From Chloroflexota bacterium (GTDB taxonomy: Bacteria > Chloroflexota > Dehalococcoidia > SZUA-161): a stretch of 10,571 nucleotides of DNA. The translations under genes and the position numbers were made by a program. The notes beneath the pieces are model-generated. The model was given only the letters and a program-made list of their open reading frames with translations. It did not search any database and was not told the DNA's origin. Of this stretch, positions 1 through 6,602 are shown in pieces (the stretch's first letter is position 1; every line of letters begins with the position of its first letter). Location of the stretch: positions 1-10,571 of the forward strand of contig QIGA01000019.1 of assembly GCA_003229915.1 (NCBI GenBank). The letters are read 5' to 3'.

Positions 1-97
1 TTAGGGCGTTCCATGGAACGCCCCTACACCCCGCGCTCCCACCACCCTTAGACTGAGATGTAGCAACTGACTGGTGTTCTGGTCGCTATTTCGGGGC
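1..97 (+). repeat. Left arm of long inverted repeat (pairs with 10456-10552)
   Basis: Bases 1-72 are the exact reverse complement of 10481-10552. Bases 73-97 continue the match to 10456-10480 with 20 of 25 positions identical, after which similarity stops. The outer end holds a 20-bp perfect palindrome (3-22) whose core is GTTCCATGGAAC, followed by GCCCCTAC (20-27). The arm contains no ORF. It could be a terminal repeat of a large element or one of two oppositely oriented copies of a dispersed intergenic repeat. Because the window begins inside it, target duplications cannot be examined. Confidence 0.93.
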
Positions 98-110
98 ATC
101 AAAGATCTGC

Positions 111-139
111 TTGACAAATCGCCGTAAGTCAGGTAAGAC
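111..139 (+). promoter_or_regulatory. Possible sigma70-type promoter for the acyl-CoA ligase
   Basis: A perfect -35 hexamer TTGACA (111-116) is followed after 17 bp by TAAGAC (134-139), which matches only three of six -10 consensus positions. It lies 70 bp upstream of the ligase start, just inside the left inverted-repeat arm. The spacing is ideal but the -10 is weak, so this is a suggestion only. Confidence 0.35.
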
Positions 140-209
140 GATGACGTTCGAGATCGCTGGCATCCGTGGTAATCAATTCCCAGGCTGAGAATTGAAAAGG
201 AGGTTGACC

Positions 210-1802
210 ATGAAGGACAAACAGGCGATTGAGGAAGCCCTGGGGAGGAGACTCCTCCTGGGAGAATGCCTTGCCCGTAACGCTCGCAAGTTCCCCGACA
301 AGGAAGCCCTGATATACGGGGAGACCCGTCTAACGTACAAGCAGTTCAACGCTCGCGTCAATCAACTGGCCCACGCTTTCCTGGATCTCGGCATCAAGAA
401 GGGGGGTAAGGTTGCTATTCTGTCCTTCAACTGCAACCAGTTCATGGAGACCTACTTTGCCGTAGGGAAGATAGGAGCGGTGGCAGCGCCCCTCAATTTC
501 CGCCTCCATCCCGAAGAGCTCACATACATCGTAAACCACTCCGATGCGGAGGCCTTCATCATGGGGGAGGCCTTTGTGGAAACCGTCAGGGGCATCCAGA
601 AAGACCTTCCTCAAGTCAAGAACTATATTTCAATCACCGACAAGCCAGTGGATGGTATGCTGCACTACGAATCCTGGATTGCCAAGTACCCCGACGATGA
701 ACCGCTGATTCTGGTCGATGAAGATGATCCGCTGTTCATCATGTACACCGCCGGCACCACCGGCAGGCCCAAGGGTGCCGTACTAACGCACAAGAATGAA
801 ATGGTGATGTGGATGATCACATCTTCCGTTGTGCTTTCCGAACCTGATCTGTCTGGCATATGGAATTACAGGGCCTTTGGCGCCCCCCCGATATTCCACC
901 TGGCGTCTTTCGGCTTCTGCCAGTTTATATTTTACTTGGGTGGCACAGTTGTGCTGCCCGTCGAGGTTTTCAATCCAGCCTACATCATGGAGACCATCGA
1001 AAAGGAGAGGATCAACGCAATCCTCCTGGTACCCGCCATGACCTTCTTCCTCCTACAGTTGCCTGATCTGGCGAAATACGACACCAGCTCGCTCCAGCTT
1101 TGGGCCTCAGGAGCGGCGATTCTGCCTACGGAGACCAGGAAGCAAATCAAACAGCACTTCCCCAATGTCAAGATCTTCGACCTGTTCGGCCAGACCGAAA
1201 TGAGCCCACTGGTTTCGTGTCTTTTGCAAAGCGAGTCCGAGGGGCGAGAAATGTCGGTGGGTAGAGCCCTCCCCTTCATCGAGATACGAGTGGTTGATGA
1301 CAACGACAACGATGTCCCCATAGGAGAGGTCGGTGAAGCAATCTATCGGGGCCCGACCATAATGAAAGAATACTACAAGGACCCCAAGGCCACCGCGGAA
1401 GCCATGCGGAACGGGTGGTTTCACTCCGGTGACCTGGTCAGGCAGGACGAAGAAGGATATATCTATGTAGTGGATCGCAAGAAGGACATGATCATCAGTG
1501 GGGCGGAGAATATCTACCCCGCTGAGATCGAGGAGGTCCTCTATAAGCATCCCAAGATACTGGAGTGTGCTGTTATCGGGGTTCACGATGAGGAGTGGGG
1601 CGAATCCGTTAAGGCCGTGGTCGTTTGCAAGCAAGGGGAGACGATAACCGAGGAGGAGGTCGTGGAGTATTGCAAACAGCATCTGGCCAGCTACAAGAAG
1701 CCCAAATCAGCGGACTTCATAGATGCCCTGCCCCGCAATCCGGCGGGGAAGGTGTTGAAGACTGTCCTGAGAGAGAAGTACGGCAAGCCAGTCAGATACT
1801 AG
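210..1802 (+). CDS. AMP-dependent acyl-CoA synthetase/ligase (fatty-acid-CoA ligase family)
   Basis: A 530-residue member of the acyl-adenylate-forming (ANL) superfamily, which activates a carboxylic acid with ATP to an acyl-AMP and then forms the CoA thioester in the cytoplasm. Visible motifs in order: the P-loop-like YTAGTTGRPKG (from Y179), GQTE (327-330), HSGD (405-408), the hinge DRKKD (from D422), and a C-terminal PRNPAGK whose lysine, K514, is the expected adenylation lysine. Both the large N-terminal domain and the small C-terminal domain are complete and the length is normal. The reading frame is open back to TTG at 192, but AAAAGGAGG (195-203) lies six bases before ATG 210, so ATG 210 is the start. 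Substrate cannot be read from the sequence; medium-chain, branched or alicyclic acids are all possible. Context with acyl-CoA dehydrogenase, thiolase and racemase-like genes makes it the likely entry step of the pathway, although repeats and a DUF559 gene separate it from them. Confidence 0.93.
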   Translation: MKDKQAIEEALGRRLLLGECLARNARKFPDKEALIYGETRLTYKQFNARVNQLAHAFLDLGIKKGGKVAILSFNCNQFMETYFAVGKIGAVAAPLNFRLHPEELTYIVNHSDAEAFIMGEAFVETVRGIQKDLPQVKNYISITDKPVDGMLHYESWIAKYPDDEPLILVDEDDPLFIMYTAGTTGRPKGAVLTHKNEMVMWMITSSVVLSEPDLSGIWNYRAFGAPPIFHLASFGFCQFIFYLGGTVVLPVEVFNPAYIMETIEKERINAILLVPAMTFFLLQLPDLAKYDTSSLQLWASGAAILPTETRKQIKQHFPNVKIFDLFGQTEMSPLVSCLLQSESEGREMSVGRALPFIEIRVVDDNDNDVPIGEVGEAIYRGPTIMKEYYKDPKATAEAMRNGWFHSGDLVRQDEEGYIYVVDRKKDMIISGAENIYPAEIEEVLYKHPKILECAVIGVHDEEWGESVKAVVVCKQGETITEEEVVEYCKQHLASYKKPKSADFIDALPRNPAGKVLKTVLREKYGKPVRY

Positions 1803-1821
1803 AGGAGGATTTCGTTGCAGT

Positions 1822-1928
1822 CACCCTCACCCTTCGACAAGCTCAGGGCAAGCTCTAACCTCTCCCATCAAGGGAGAGGAGTCATTGATTCTCCCTCCCC
1901 TGGTGGGAGGGAGTTAGAGGGAGGGGGA
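1822..1928 (+). repeat. Composite palindromic repeat, left of the DUF559 gene
   Basis: The block starts with CACCCTCACCCT (1822-1833). It then carries a CCTTCGACAAGCTCAGGG motif (1831-1848), a hairpin with arms CTCTCCC/GGGAGAG around ATCAA (1860-1878), and a second hairpin CTCCCTCCC/GGGAGGGAG around CTGGT (1891-1913), followed by a G-rich tail to 1928. The same parts, in the same order and orientation, recur at 2296-2414 on the other side of the DUF559 gene; the last 38 bases differ at one position. The hairpins could act on mRNA ends, but neither is followed by a T-run typical of intrinsic terminators. Confidence 0.9.
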
Positions 1929-1942
1929 TTTCCTGAATAGGA

Positions 1943-2290
1943 ATGATGGAAAATCAGAACCCAACGGCATCTGCTCGGATGTTGCGTCAGAAGCAAACTG
2001 ATGCTGAAAGGGCCCTATGGACGAAGTTGAAAAACAAGCAACCGGAAGGCATTAAGTTCCGCAGACAACAACCTATAGGTCCATACATTGTTGATTTCGT
2101 AAGTTTTGAGAGAAAGCTTGTAGTCGAAGTTGATGGTGGCCAACACAACGAAAAGGATGGGATGGCAAAGGACGACAAGAGAACAAAGTGGCTGGAAGCA
2201 GAAGGCTTCCAAGTATTGAGGTTTTGGAATAACGATGTGGTAACGAACATCGAAGGTGTTCTGGAAAATATAAGGGCAGTTTTGGAATGA
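1943..2290 (+). CDS. DUF559 (PD-(D/E)xK, Vsr-like) endonuclease-domain protein
   Basis: A complete 115-residue DUF559 protein. The family is related to very-short-patch-repair-type nucleases of the PD-(D/E)xK fold; its cellular role is not established. Diagnostic residues visible are QTDAERALW (18-26), KFRRQ (38-42), IGPYIVDF (45-52), VVEVDGGQH (60-68) and VLRFWNNDV (91-99). D51, E62, D64 and H68 are plausible metal-site residues. Two consecutive ATGs (1943, 1946) could start it; only a weak AGGA (1939-1942) precedes, favouring 1946 slightly. It appears more A+T-rich than the flanking metabolic genes. It sits between two direct copies of a composite palindromic repeat and is out of place in an acyl-CoA gene cluster, so it was probably inserted. 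Whether it cleaves DNA or moves the repeats is unknown. Confidence 0.85.
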   Translation: MMENQNPTASARMLRQKQTDAERALWTKLKNKQPEGIKFRRQQPIGPYIVDFVSFERKLVVEVDGGQHNEKDGMAKDDKRTKWLEAEGFQVLRFWNNDVVTNIEGVLENIRAVLE

Positions 2291-2295
2291 GGTTC

Positions 2296-2440
2296 CACCC
2301 TCACCCTACCCTCTCCCATCAAGGGAGAGGGATTCAAGAATCCTCTCTCTCGTCGAGCGAGAAGGATTTACCGATCCTCCCTCCCCTGGTGGGAGGGAGT
2401 TAGATGGAGGGGGAACGCGTTATCCTTCGGCAGGCTCAGG
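2296..2440 (+). repeat. Composite palindromic repeat, right of the DUF559 gene
   Basis: It begins six bases after the DUF559 stop with CACCCTCACCCT (2296-2307). The ATCAA-loop hairpin follows (2311-2329), then an extra short hairpin TCTCG/CGAGA (about 2347-2361) and the CTGGT-loop hairpin with its G-rich tail (2377-2414). It ends with CCTTCGGCAGGCTCAGG (2424-2440), a variant of the motif at 1831-1848. A loosely repeated CTCAGGACAG follows to about 2456. Compared with the left copy it lacks the CTTCGACAAG motif inside the block and has the extra hairpin. Together with the left copy it makes direct repeats of about 105-120 bp around the DUF559 gene. Confidence 0.88.
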
Positions 2441-2573
2441 ACAGACTCAGGACAGGCCCAGCGTGGCACATCAAGGGCGGATAAGGGAACTATCATACCA
2501 ATACGATTGACTCTCAAACTTCATGATGGTACAGTCGGCTCATCCGACAAATAAACGAAGAGGTTGGAACGTC

Positions 2574-4019
2574 ATGGCAGGAATTACTTCATACGGCGCT
2601 TACATCCCGATATACCGGATAAACCGCATGACCATCTATCAAGCGTTGGGGTGGTTGAATCCGGCATCTCTCCTCCCCGGAGAAAAGTCTGTGGCAAACT
2701 ATGATGAAGACAGCATTACCATGGCGGTGGCCTCAGCCATAGACTGCCTGAACGGGGTCGAACGGGAGGCGATCGACGGGCTGTTCTTCGCCACCACCAC
2801 CACGCCCTACAAGGAGCGACAGAACGCAGGGATCATTGCCACGGCTCTCGACCTGCGACCCGAAATTCGGACGTCCGACTTCACCACCTCCATCAAAGCC
2901 GGTACCGGTGCGCTAATCTCCGCCTACGACGCAGTGACATCAGGGTCAGCGAAGAACGTCATAGTCTGCGCCTCCGACTGCCGCCTGGGGAAACCCGGCG
3001 GCTTCCAAGAGGAGATCTACGGGGATGGGGCCGCAGCATTCCTGCTGGGGAATAATGGGGTGATCGCCAGCGTTGAGGGCACATACTCCGTATCCTATGA
3101 CTTCGTGGACAACTGGAGAGCGGCGGAAGATAAATACAACCGCACCTGGGAGGACAGATGGATCAGAGATGAGGGCTACGGTAAGTTCATCTCCGAGGCT
3201 ATCTCTGGGCTATTGCGAGAATACAACCTTACGCCCGGCGACTTCGCCAAGGTGGTCTACCCTTGCCTTTATGTCCGAGCTCACGCAGGCATAGGCAAGA
3301 AGCTGGGGTTTGAACCCGCTCAAATACAGGATCATATGTTCACCGCGATAGGTCACACGGGCACCGCTTCCACGCTTATGATTCTGGTAGCTGCACTCGA
3401 AGATGCCAAGCCCGGGGACAAGATACTGGTTGCGAGCTATGGGAATGGAAGCGATGCCCTATTCCTCCAGGTAACCGATGAAATAGAGAAGGCGAGGGAG
3501 AGAAGGGGAATCAAGGGGCACCTCGCATCGAAGAAAGACCTGGGCAGCTATGAGAAATACACCACTTTCCGCGAGATACTTGACATAGATACCGGTGGTC
3601 GCGGTGAAGAAGTCGCCAGCACCCAGCTCTCAACACTGTGGAGGGAACGCAAGATGATCTTGGGCCTTTGCGGATCGAAGTGCAGGCGCTGCGGCACCCC
3701 TCAATACCCACCCCAAGAGATATGTGCCAACCCTAAATGTGGGGCTATCCATGAGATGGATAGCTATCGCTTCTCCGACAAGAAAGGGCGCTTGTTCACC
3801 TATACCGGGGATGTTCTGGCATTCAGCCCCAGCCCGCCCGCGGTTTACGGAATGGTGGACTTCGAGGGGGGCGGGAGATGGCTATTCGATCTAAACGACT
3901 GCGAGCTTGAGTCGCTTGAGGTAGGCATGCCAGTGGAGATGAGCTTCCGCAGGAAATACCACGATGTGTCGCGTGGTATCCACGCCTACTTCTGGAAAGC
4001 AACACCGATTCGAGCATAG
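2574..4019 (+). CDS. HMG-CoA-synthase-like protein fused to a zinc-ribbon/OB-fold DUF35 domain
   Basis: A 481-residue two-part protein. Residues about 1-345 have the thiolase fold of archaeal-type HMG-CoA synthase: an N-terminal GITSYGAYIPIYR, SIKAGTGAL (106-114), a GDGAAAFLL segment, H237 in the place of the family's catalytic histidine, and IGHTGTAS. Residues about 355-480 are a DUF35 domain with zinc ribbon C370-x2-C373-x10-C384-x4-C389 and an OB-fold (FTYTGDVLAFSPSPPAVYGMVDF). In HMG-CoA synthases the segment is CKAGT with Cys as acyl nucleophile; here it is S106-IKAGT. The usual catalytic Glu near residue 75 also appears to be Thr. Claisen condensation by the normal mechanism is therefore doubtful. 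ATG 2574 is chosen because AAGAGG (2558-2563) precedes it and the family starts here; an upstream ATG at 2523 would add 17 atypical residues. The thiolase gene follows after 24 bp, as expected for partners in a thiolase/synthase/DUF35 complex. The actual reaction is unknown. Confidence 0.88.
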   Translation: MAGITSYGAYIPIYRINRMTIYQALGWLNPASLLPGEKSVANYDEDSITMAVASAIDCLNGVEREAIDGLFFATTTTPYKERQNAGIIATALDLRPEIRTSDFTTSIKAGTGALISAYDAVTSGSAKNVIVCASDCRLGKPGGFQEEIYGDGAAAFLLGNNGVIASVEGTYSVSYDFVDNWRAAEDKYNRTWEDRWIRDEGYGKFISEAISGLLREYNLTPGDFAKVVYPCLYVRAHAGIGKKLGFEPAQIQDHMFTAIGHTGTASTLMILVAALEDAKPGDKILVASYGNGSDALFLQVTDEIEKARERRGIKGHLASKKDLGSYEKYTTFREILDIDTGGRGEEVASTQLSTLWRERKMILGLCGSKCRRCGTPQYPPQEICANPKCGAIHEMDSYRFSDKKGRLFTYTGDVLAFSPSPPAVYGMVDFEGGGRWLFDLNDCELESLEVGMPVEMSFRRKYHDVSRGIHAYFWKATPIRA

Positions 4020-4043
4020 AAGCTTGTTCAAAAGGGAGGAGTT

Positions 4044-5240
4044 ATGGCTGAAGGGATAAAGGACAGGGTCGCCATTGTAGGAATGGGATGCACCAAGTTT
4101 GGAGAGCGTTGGGACATGAGCGCTCAGAGCCTAATCGTCGAGGCATTTATCGAAGCTATTGAGGATGCCGGTATTGAGAAGAAAGACATCGATGCTGCCT
4201 GGTCCGGCACTTGCTATGAGGAGGTATCGCTAGGGAAATCCGCTATCCCTCTAGCCGTAACGCTGAAGCTGCCGTTCATTCCAGCGACGAGAGTTGAGAA
4301 CTTCTGCGCTACGGGCTCGGAGGCCTTGAGGGGGGCCTGCTATGCCGTTGCCGCCGGGGCATATGATATCTGTCTGGCAGTTGGTGTGGAGAAGCTCAAG
4401 GATACCGGCTACGGTGGGCTTCCTCAAAACGACACCCAACAGGGGACAACGCTGCGATTCGCATTTCCCAACTTCACTCCCCCCGGGGCGTTCGCCATGA
4501 TGGGGACCAGGTACTTTGCGCAGTATGGCCTCAGCCCTCAAGAGGGCAAACGCGCCCTGGCCCATATATCAGTGAAGAGTCATCACAACGGGACCATGAA
4601 CCCCAAGGCCCATCTTCGCCGCGAGATTACCATCGATGAGGTAATGAATGCCCCGATAATTGCCTGGCCTTTGGGTCTGTTTGACTGCTGCGGAGTAAGC
4701 GATGGCGCAGCAGCCGCTATAGTTACCAGTCCCGAAATAGCGAAGAAACTCAGGCCCGACCCGGTCTATGTCAAGTCTCTGCAGGTTGCCGCAAGTTCCG
4801 GGGAAGAGATTATGTGCACCGAGTGGGACTATGCTCATGTGGAGTCCACTATTCGTGCCTCCCAAAGGGCTTACCGCGAGGCGGGGATCACGAGCCCTCG
4901 GGATGAGATAAGCATGATGGAAGTCCATGATTGCTTTTCCATCACCGAGCTTACCATATATGAAGACCTGGGGATCTCGCCCAGAGGACGAGCCAAAGAG
5001 GATATCGAGGCAGGATTCTTCGACCTGGATGGAACAATCCCCTGCCAACCCGACGGAGGGCTCAAGTGCTTTGGTCACCCTATCGGTGCTTCAGGGCTGC
5101 GGATGATGTATGAGATGTACAAGCAGCTTCAGGGAAAGGCCGGGCCCCGGCAAATAAAAGATCCCAAATTCGGTCTTACCCACAACATGGGAGGTATTCC
5201 CCCGTTAAACGTCGTCAGCGTCAGCATAGTCGGTCACTAG
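4044..5240 (+). CDS. Thiolase, SCP-x/acetyl-CoA acetyltransferase-like
   Basis: A 398-residue thiolase-superfamily protein of the SCP-x (sterol-carrier-protein-x) type, which cleaves 3-ketoacyl-CoA with CoA or runs the reverse condensation. Visible catalytic features are the acyl-accepting cysteine C88 in ENFCATGSEAL, HDCF (H295-C297) and GHPIGASG with H345. The C-terminal HNMGG (near 384) is typical of the SCP-x group, which lacks the classic C-terminal CxG cysteine. Length is normal. Start ATG 4044 follows GGGAGGA (4034-4040). It is 24 bp downstream of the HMG-CoA-synthase-like/DUF35 gene. In archaea, related thiolase, HMG-CoA synthase and DUF35 proteins form one complex that channels acetoacetyl-CoA, so a physical complex between these two products is a reasonable inference. 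In contrast to that neighbour, this protein keeps an intact active site. Substrate preference, including branched-chain or sterol-like side chains, cannot be read directly. Confidence 0.92.
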   Translation: MAEGIKDRVAIVGMGCTKFGERWDMSAQSLIVEAFIEAIEDAGIEKKDIDAAWSGTCYEEVSLGKSAIPLAVTLKLPFIPATRVENFCATGSEALRGACYAVAAGAYDICLAVGVEKLKDTGYGGLPQNDTQQGTTLRFAFPNFTPPGAFAMMGTRYFAQYGLSPQEGKRALAHISVKSHHNGTMNPKAHLRREITIDEVMNAPIIAWPLGLFDCCGVSDGAAAAIVTSPEIAKKLRPDPVYVKSLQVAASSGEEIMCTEWDYAHVESTIRASQRAYREAGITSPRDEISMMEVHDCFSITELTIYEDLGISPRGRAKEDIEAGFFDLDGTIPCQPDGGLKCFGHPIGASGLRMMYEMYKQLQGKAGPRQIKDPKFGLTHNMGGIPPLNVVSVSIVGH

Positions 5241-5304
5241 GTGCGGAGGCAGAGGACTACCTGGCGAGCGCCCGTTTACCCGGTTTGGCCCCAAGGAGGA
5301 GGAT

Positions 5305-6462
5305 ATGGACTTCGCTCTCACTGAAGAGCAAATGATGTTGAAGACCAATGTCCGCAACTTTCTGGAAAAGGAGATAGTGCCGGTCGTCGACGAGCACGAG
5401 AAGCAGGGGCCGTTGACCAAAGAAGCTGCTGTCGGCTTTTTTCAACGCTTAATGCCCTTCGGCTATCTGGTTGGCTTTCTGCCAGAACAATATGGCGGCG
5501 GCGCCTTGGATCACAAGACCAACGGCATTCTCATCGAAGAACTGGCCAGAGCCTGGGGGAGCCTTGCCGGAACGCTCTTTCTTGCCGCAGGTTTCTGGTG
5601 GCTCCTGACCGAAGCGGGCACTCCGGAGCAAAAAGAGAGACTACTGCCTTTGGCCGCCTCCGGTGACTATATAGGTTGCCTGGCAATAACGGAATCCAAC
5701 GTAGGTTCCGACGTTGCCGGCGTGGAGACCACCGCAATCCTCGATGGAGACAAATACATAGTCAATGGGACAAAGACGTGGATTTCCAACGGCAGTATAG
5801 CCGATGCGGCCTTTGTCCTCGCCACAACAGATAAGACGCAGGGGCCTTTGGCGATGTGTTTCTTGCTTATTGAGAAGGAAACGTCCCCTTTCTGCACGAG
5901 GGAGCTGCACAAGCTAGGACTCCGTTCCTTTCCCACGGCCGAGCTTTCGTTCAACGACTGTCCGGTACCCAAAGAGAACCTGCTGGACCCGGGCTCCGGC
6001 TACCAGAGGACAATGGCCTTCTTCGATGTGTCACGAGCGATGGTGGGAGCGACATCTACAGGAATTGCCCAGGCTGCCATAGATGCTTCGATCAAGTACG
6101 CACAAGACAGGACACAGTTTGGCCGCCCTATCGGCAGCTTCCAGATGATACAGGAGATGCTAGTCGACATGATCGCGGAGACAGAGGCAGGGCGTCTTCT
6201 CAGTTTCCGTGCCCTGGACCTCCTTGACAAGGGCGAGAAGTGCCGCTGGCAGTCGTCACTGGCAAAGGCCTACACCACCGAGGCGGCAGTGAGGACAACT
6301 TCCAAGGCCATACAGATTCATGGGGCTATGGGACTCTCCGATGAGTACCCGGTAGAGCGATATTTCAGGGATGCGAGAACCTTGACTATTCCTGACGGGA
6401 CCACGCAGATGCAGAAACTGATCGTGGGAAGGGATGCTCTGGGAATAAGAGCCTTTACCTAG
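5305..6462 (+). CDS. Acyl-CoA dehydrogenase with Asp at the usual catalytic Glu position
   Basis: A complete 385-residue FAD-dependent acyl-CoA dehydrogenase that would introduce an alpha-beta double bond into an acyl-CoA and pass electrons to electron-transfer flavoprotein. It shows the N-terminal helical MDFALTEEQMML, the flavin-contacting AITESNVGSDVAG, WISNGSIADAAFVLA, DRTQFGRPIGSFQMIQEMLVDM-region helix, and IHGAMGLSDEYPVER with the C-terminal DGTTQMQKLIVGRDALG. The medium-chain-type catalytic base is Glu in a YEGT motif; here the motif is PDGT with D364. The alternative glutamate used by isovaleryl-CoA and long-chain enzymes (in a DLER-type motif) is also absent, the equivalent stretch being FDVSR. 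Asp may act as the base for an unusual substrate, or activity may be altered. Start ATG 5305 has a strong AAGGAGGAGG (5293-5302). It lies 64 bp after the thiolase, probably in the same transcript. Confidence 0.93.
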   Translation: MDFALTEEQMMLKTNVRNFLEKEIVPVVDEHEKQGPLTKEAAVGFFQRLMPFGYLVGFLPEQYGGGALDHKTNGILIEELARAWGSLAGTLFLAAGFWWLLTEAGTPEQKERLLPLAASGDYIGCLAITESNVGSDVAGVETTAILDGDKYIVNGTKTWISNGSIADAAFVLATTDKTQGPLAMCFLLIEKETSPFCTRELHKLGLRSFPTAELSFNDCPVPKENLLDPGSGYQRTMAFFDVSRAMVGATSTGIAQAAIDASIKYAQDRTQFGRPIGSFQMIQEMLVDMIAETEAGRLLSFRALDLLDKGEKCRWQSSLAKAYTTEAAVRTTSKAIQIHGAMGLSDEYPVERYFRDARTLTIPDGTTQMQKLIVGRDALGIRAFT

Positions 6463-6602
6463 CCGCCCGCCCGAGGAGCTATGGGGAGGTGGGAGCATCC
6501 GCTCTATGCTACCCTGCTGTGCTGAGTTTTCGGACACTCTCCTAGCCGCAAGAAAGCCAACAAGCCGCGTGAAGAACATCATCTGAGATCAGGGGGCATC
6601 GT

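Noticed and set aside
192..209. Upstream TTG start giving six extra residues to the acyl-CoA ligase
   Set aside because: The strong Shine-Dalgarno sequence lies inside this extension and is correctly spaced from ATG 210.
1107..1682. Minus-strand open frame of 191 codons inside the ligase gene
   Set aside because: It is antisense to a clear, complete ligase with all motifs, has no recognisable domain, and is expected as a shadow frame.
1860..1928. Hairpins after the ligase considered as intrinsic terminators
   Set aside because: The stems are G+C-rich, but no T-run follows on either strand. The same sequences recur elsewhere as repeats.
1822..2440. Repeated hairpins considered as a CRISPR array
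   Set aside because: Only two copies of a compound repeat, separated by a gene and without regular spacers; no cas gene nearby.
2508..2536. Possible promoter TTGACT upstream of the HMG-CoA-synthase-like gene
   Set aside because: No acceptable -10 hexamer at 16-18 bp spacing; the only candidate there is ACAGTC.
2523..2573. Upstream ATG start adding 17 residues to the HMG-CoA-synthase-like protein
   Set aside because: The added segment is unlike the family N-terminus and ATG 2574 has its own AAGAGG site.
4569..5078. Minus-strand open frame of 169 codons inside the thiolase gene
   Set aside because: It has no recognisable motif and lies opposite conserved thiolase active-site codons.
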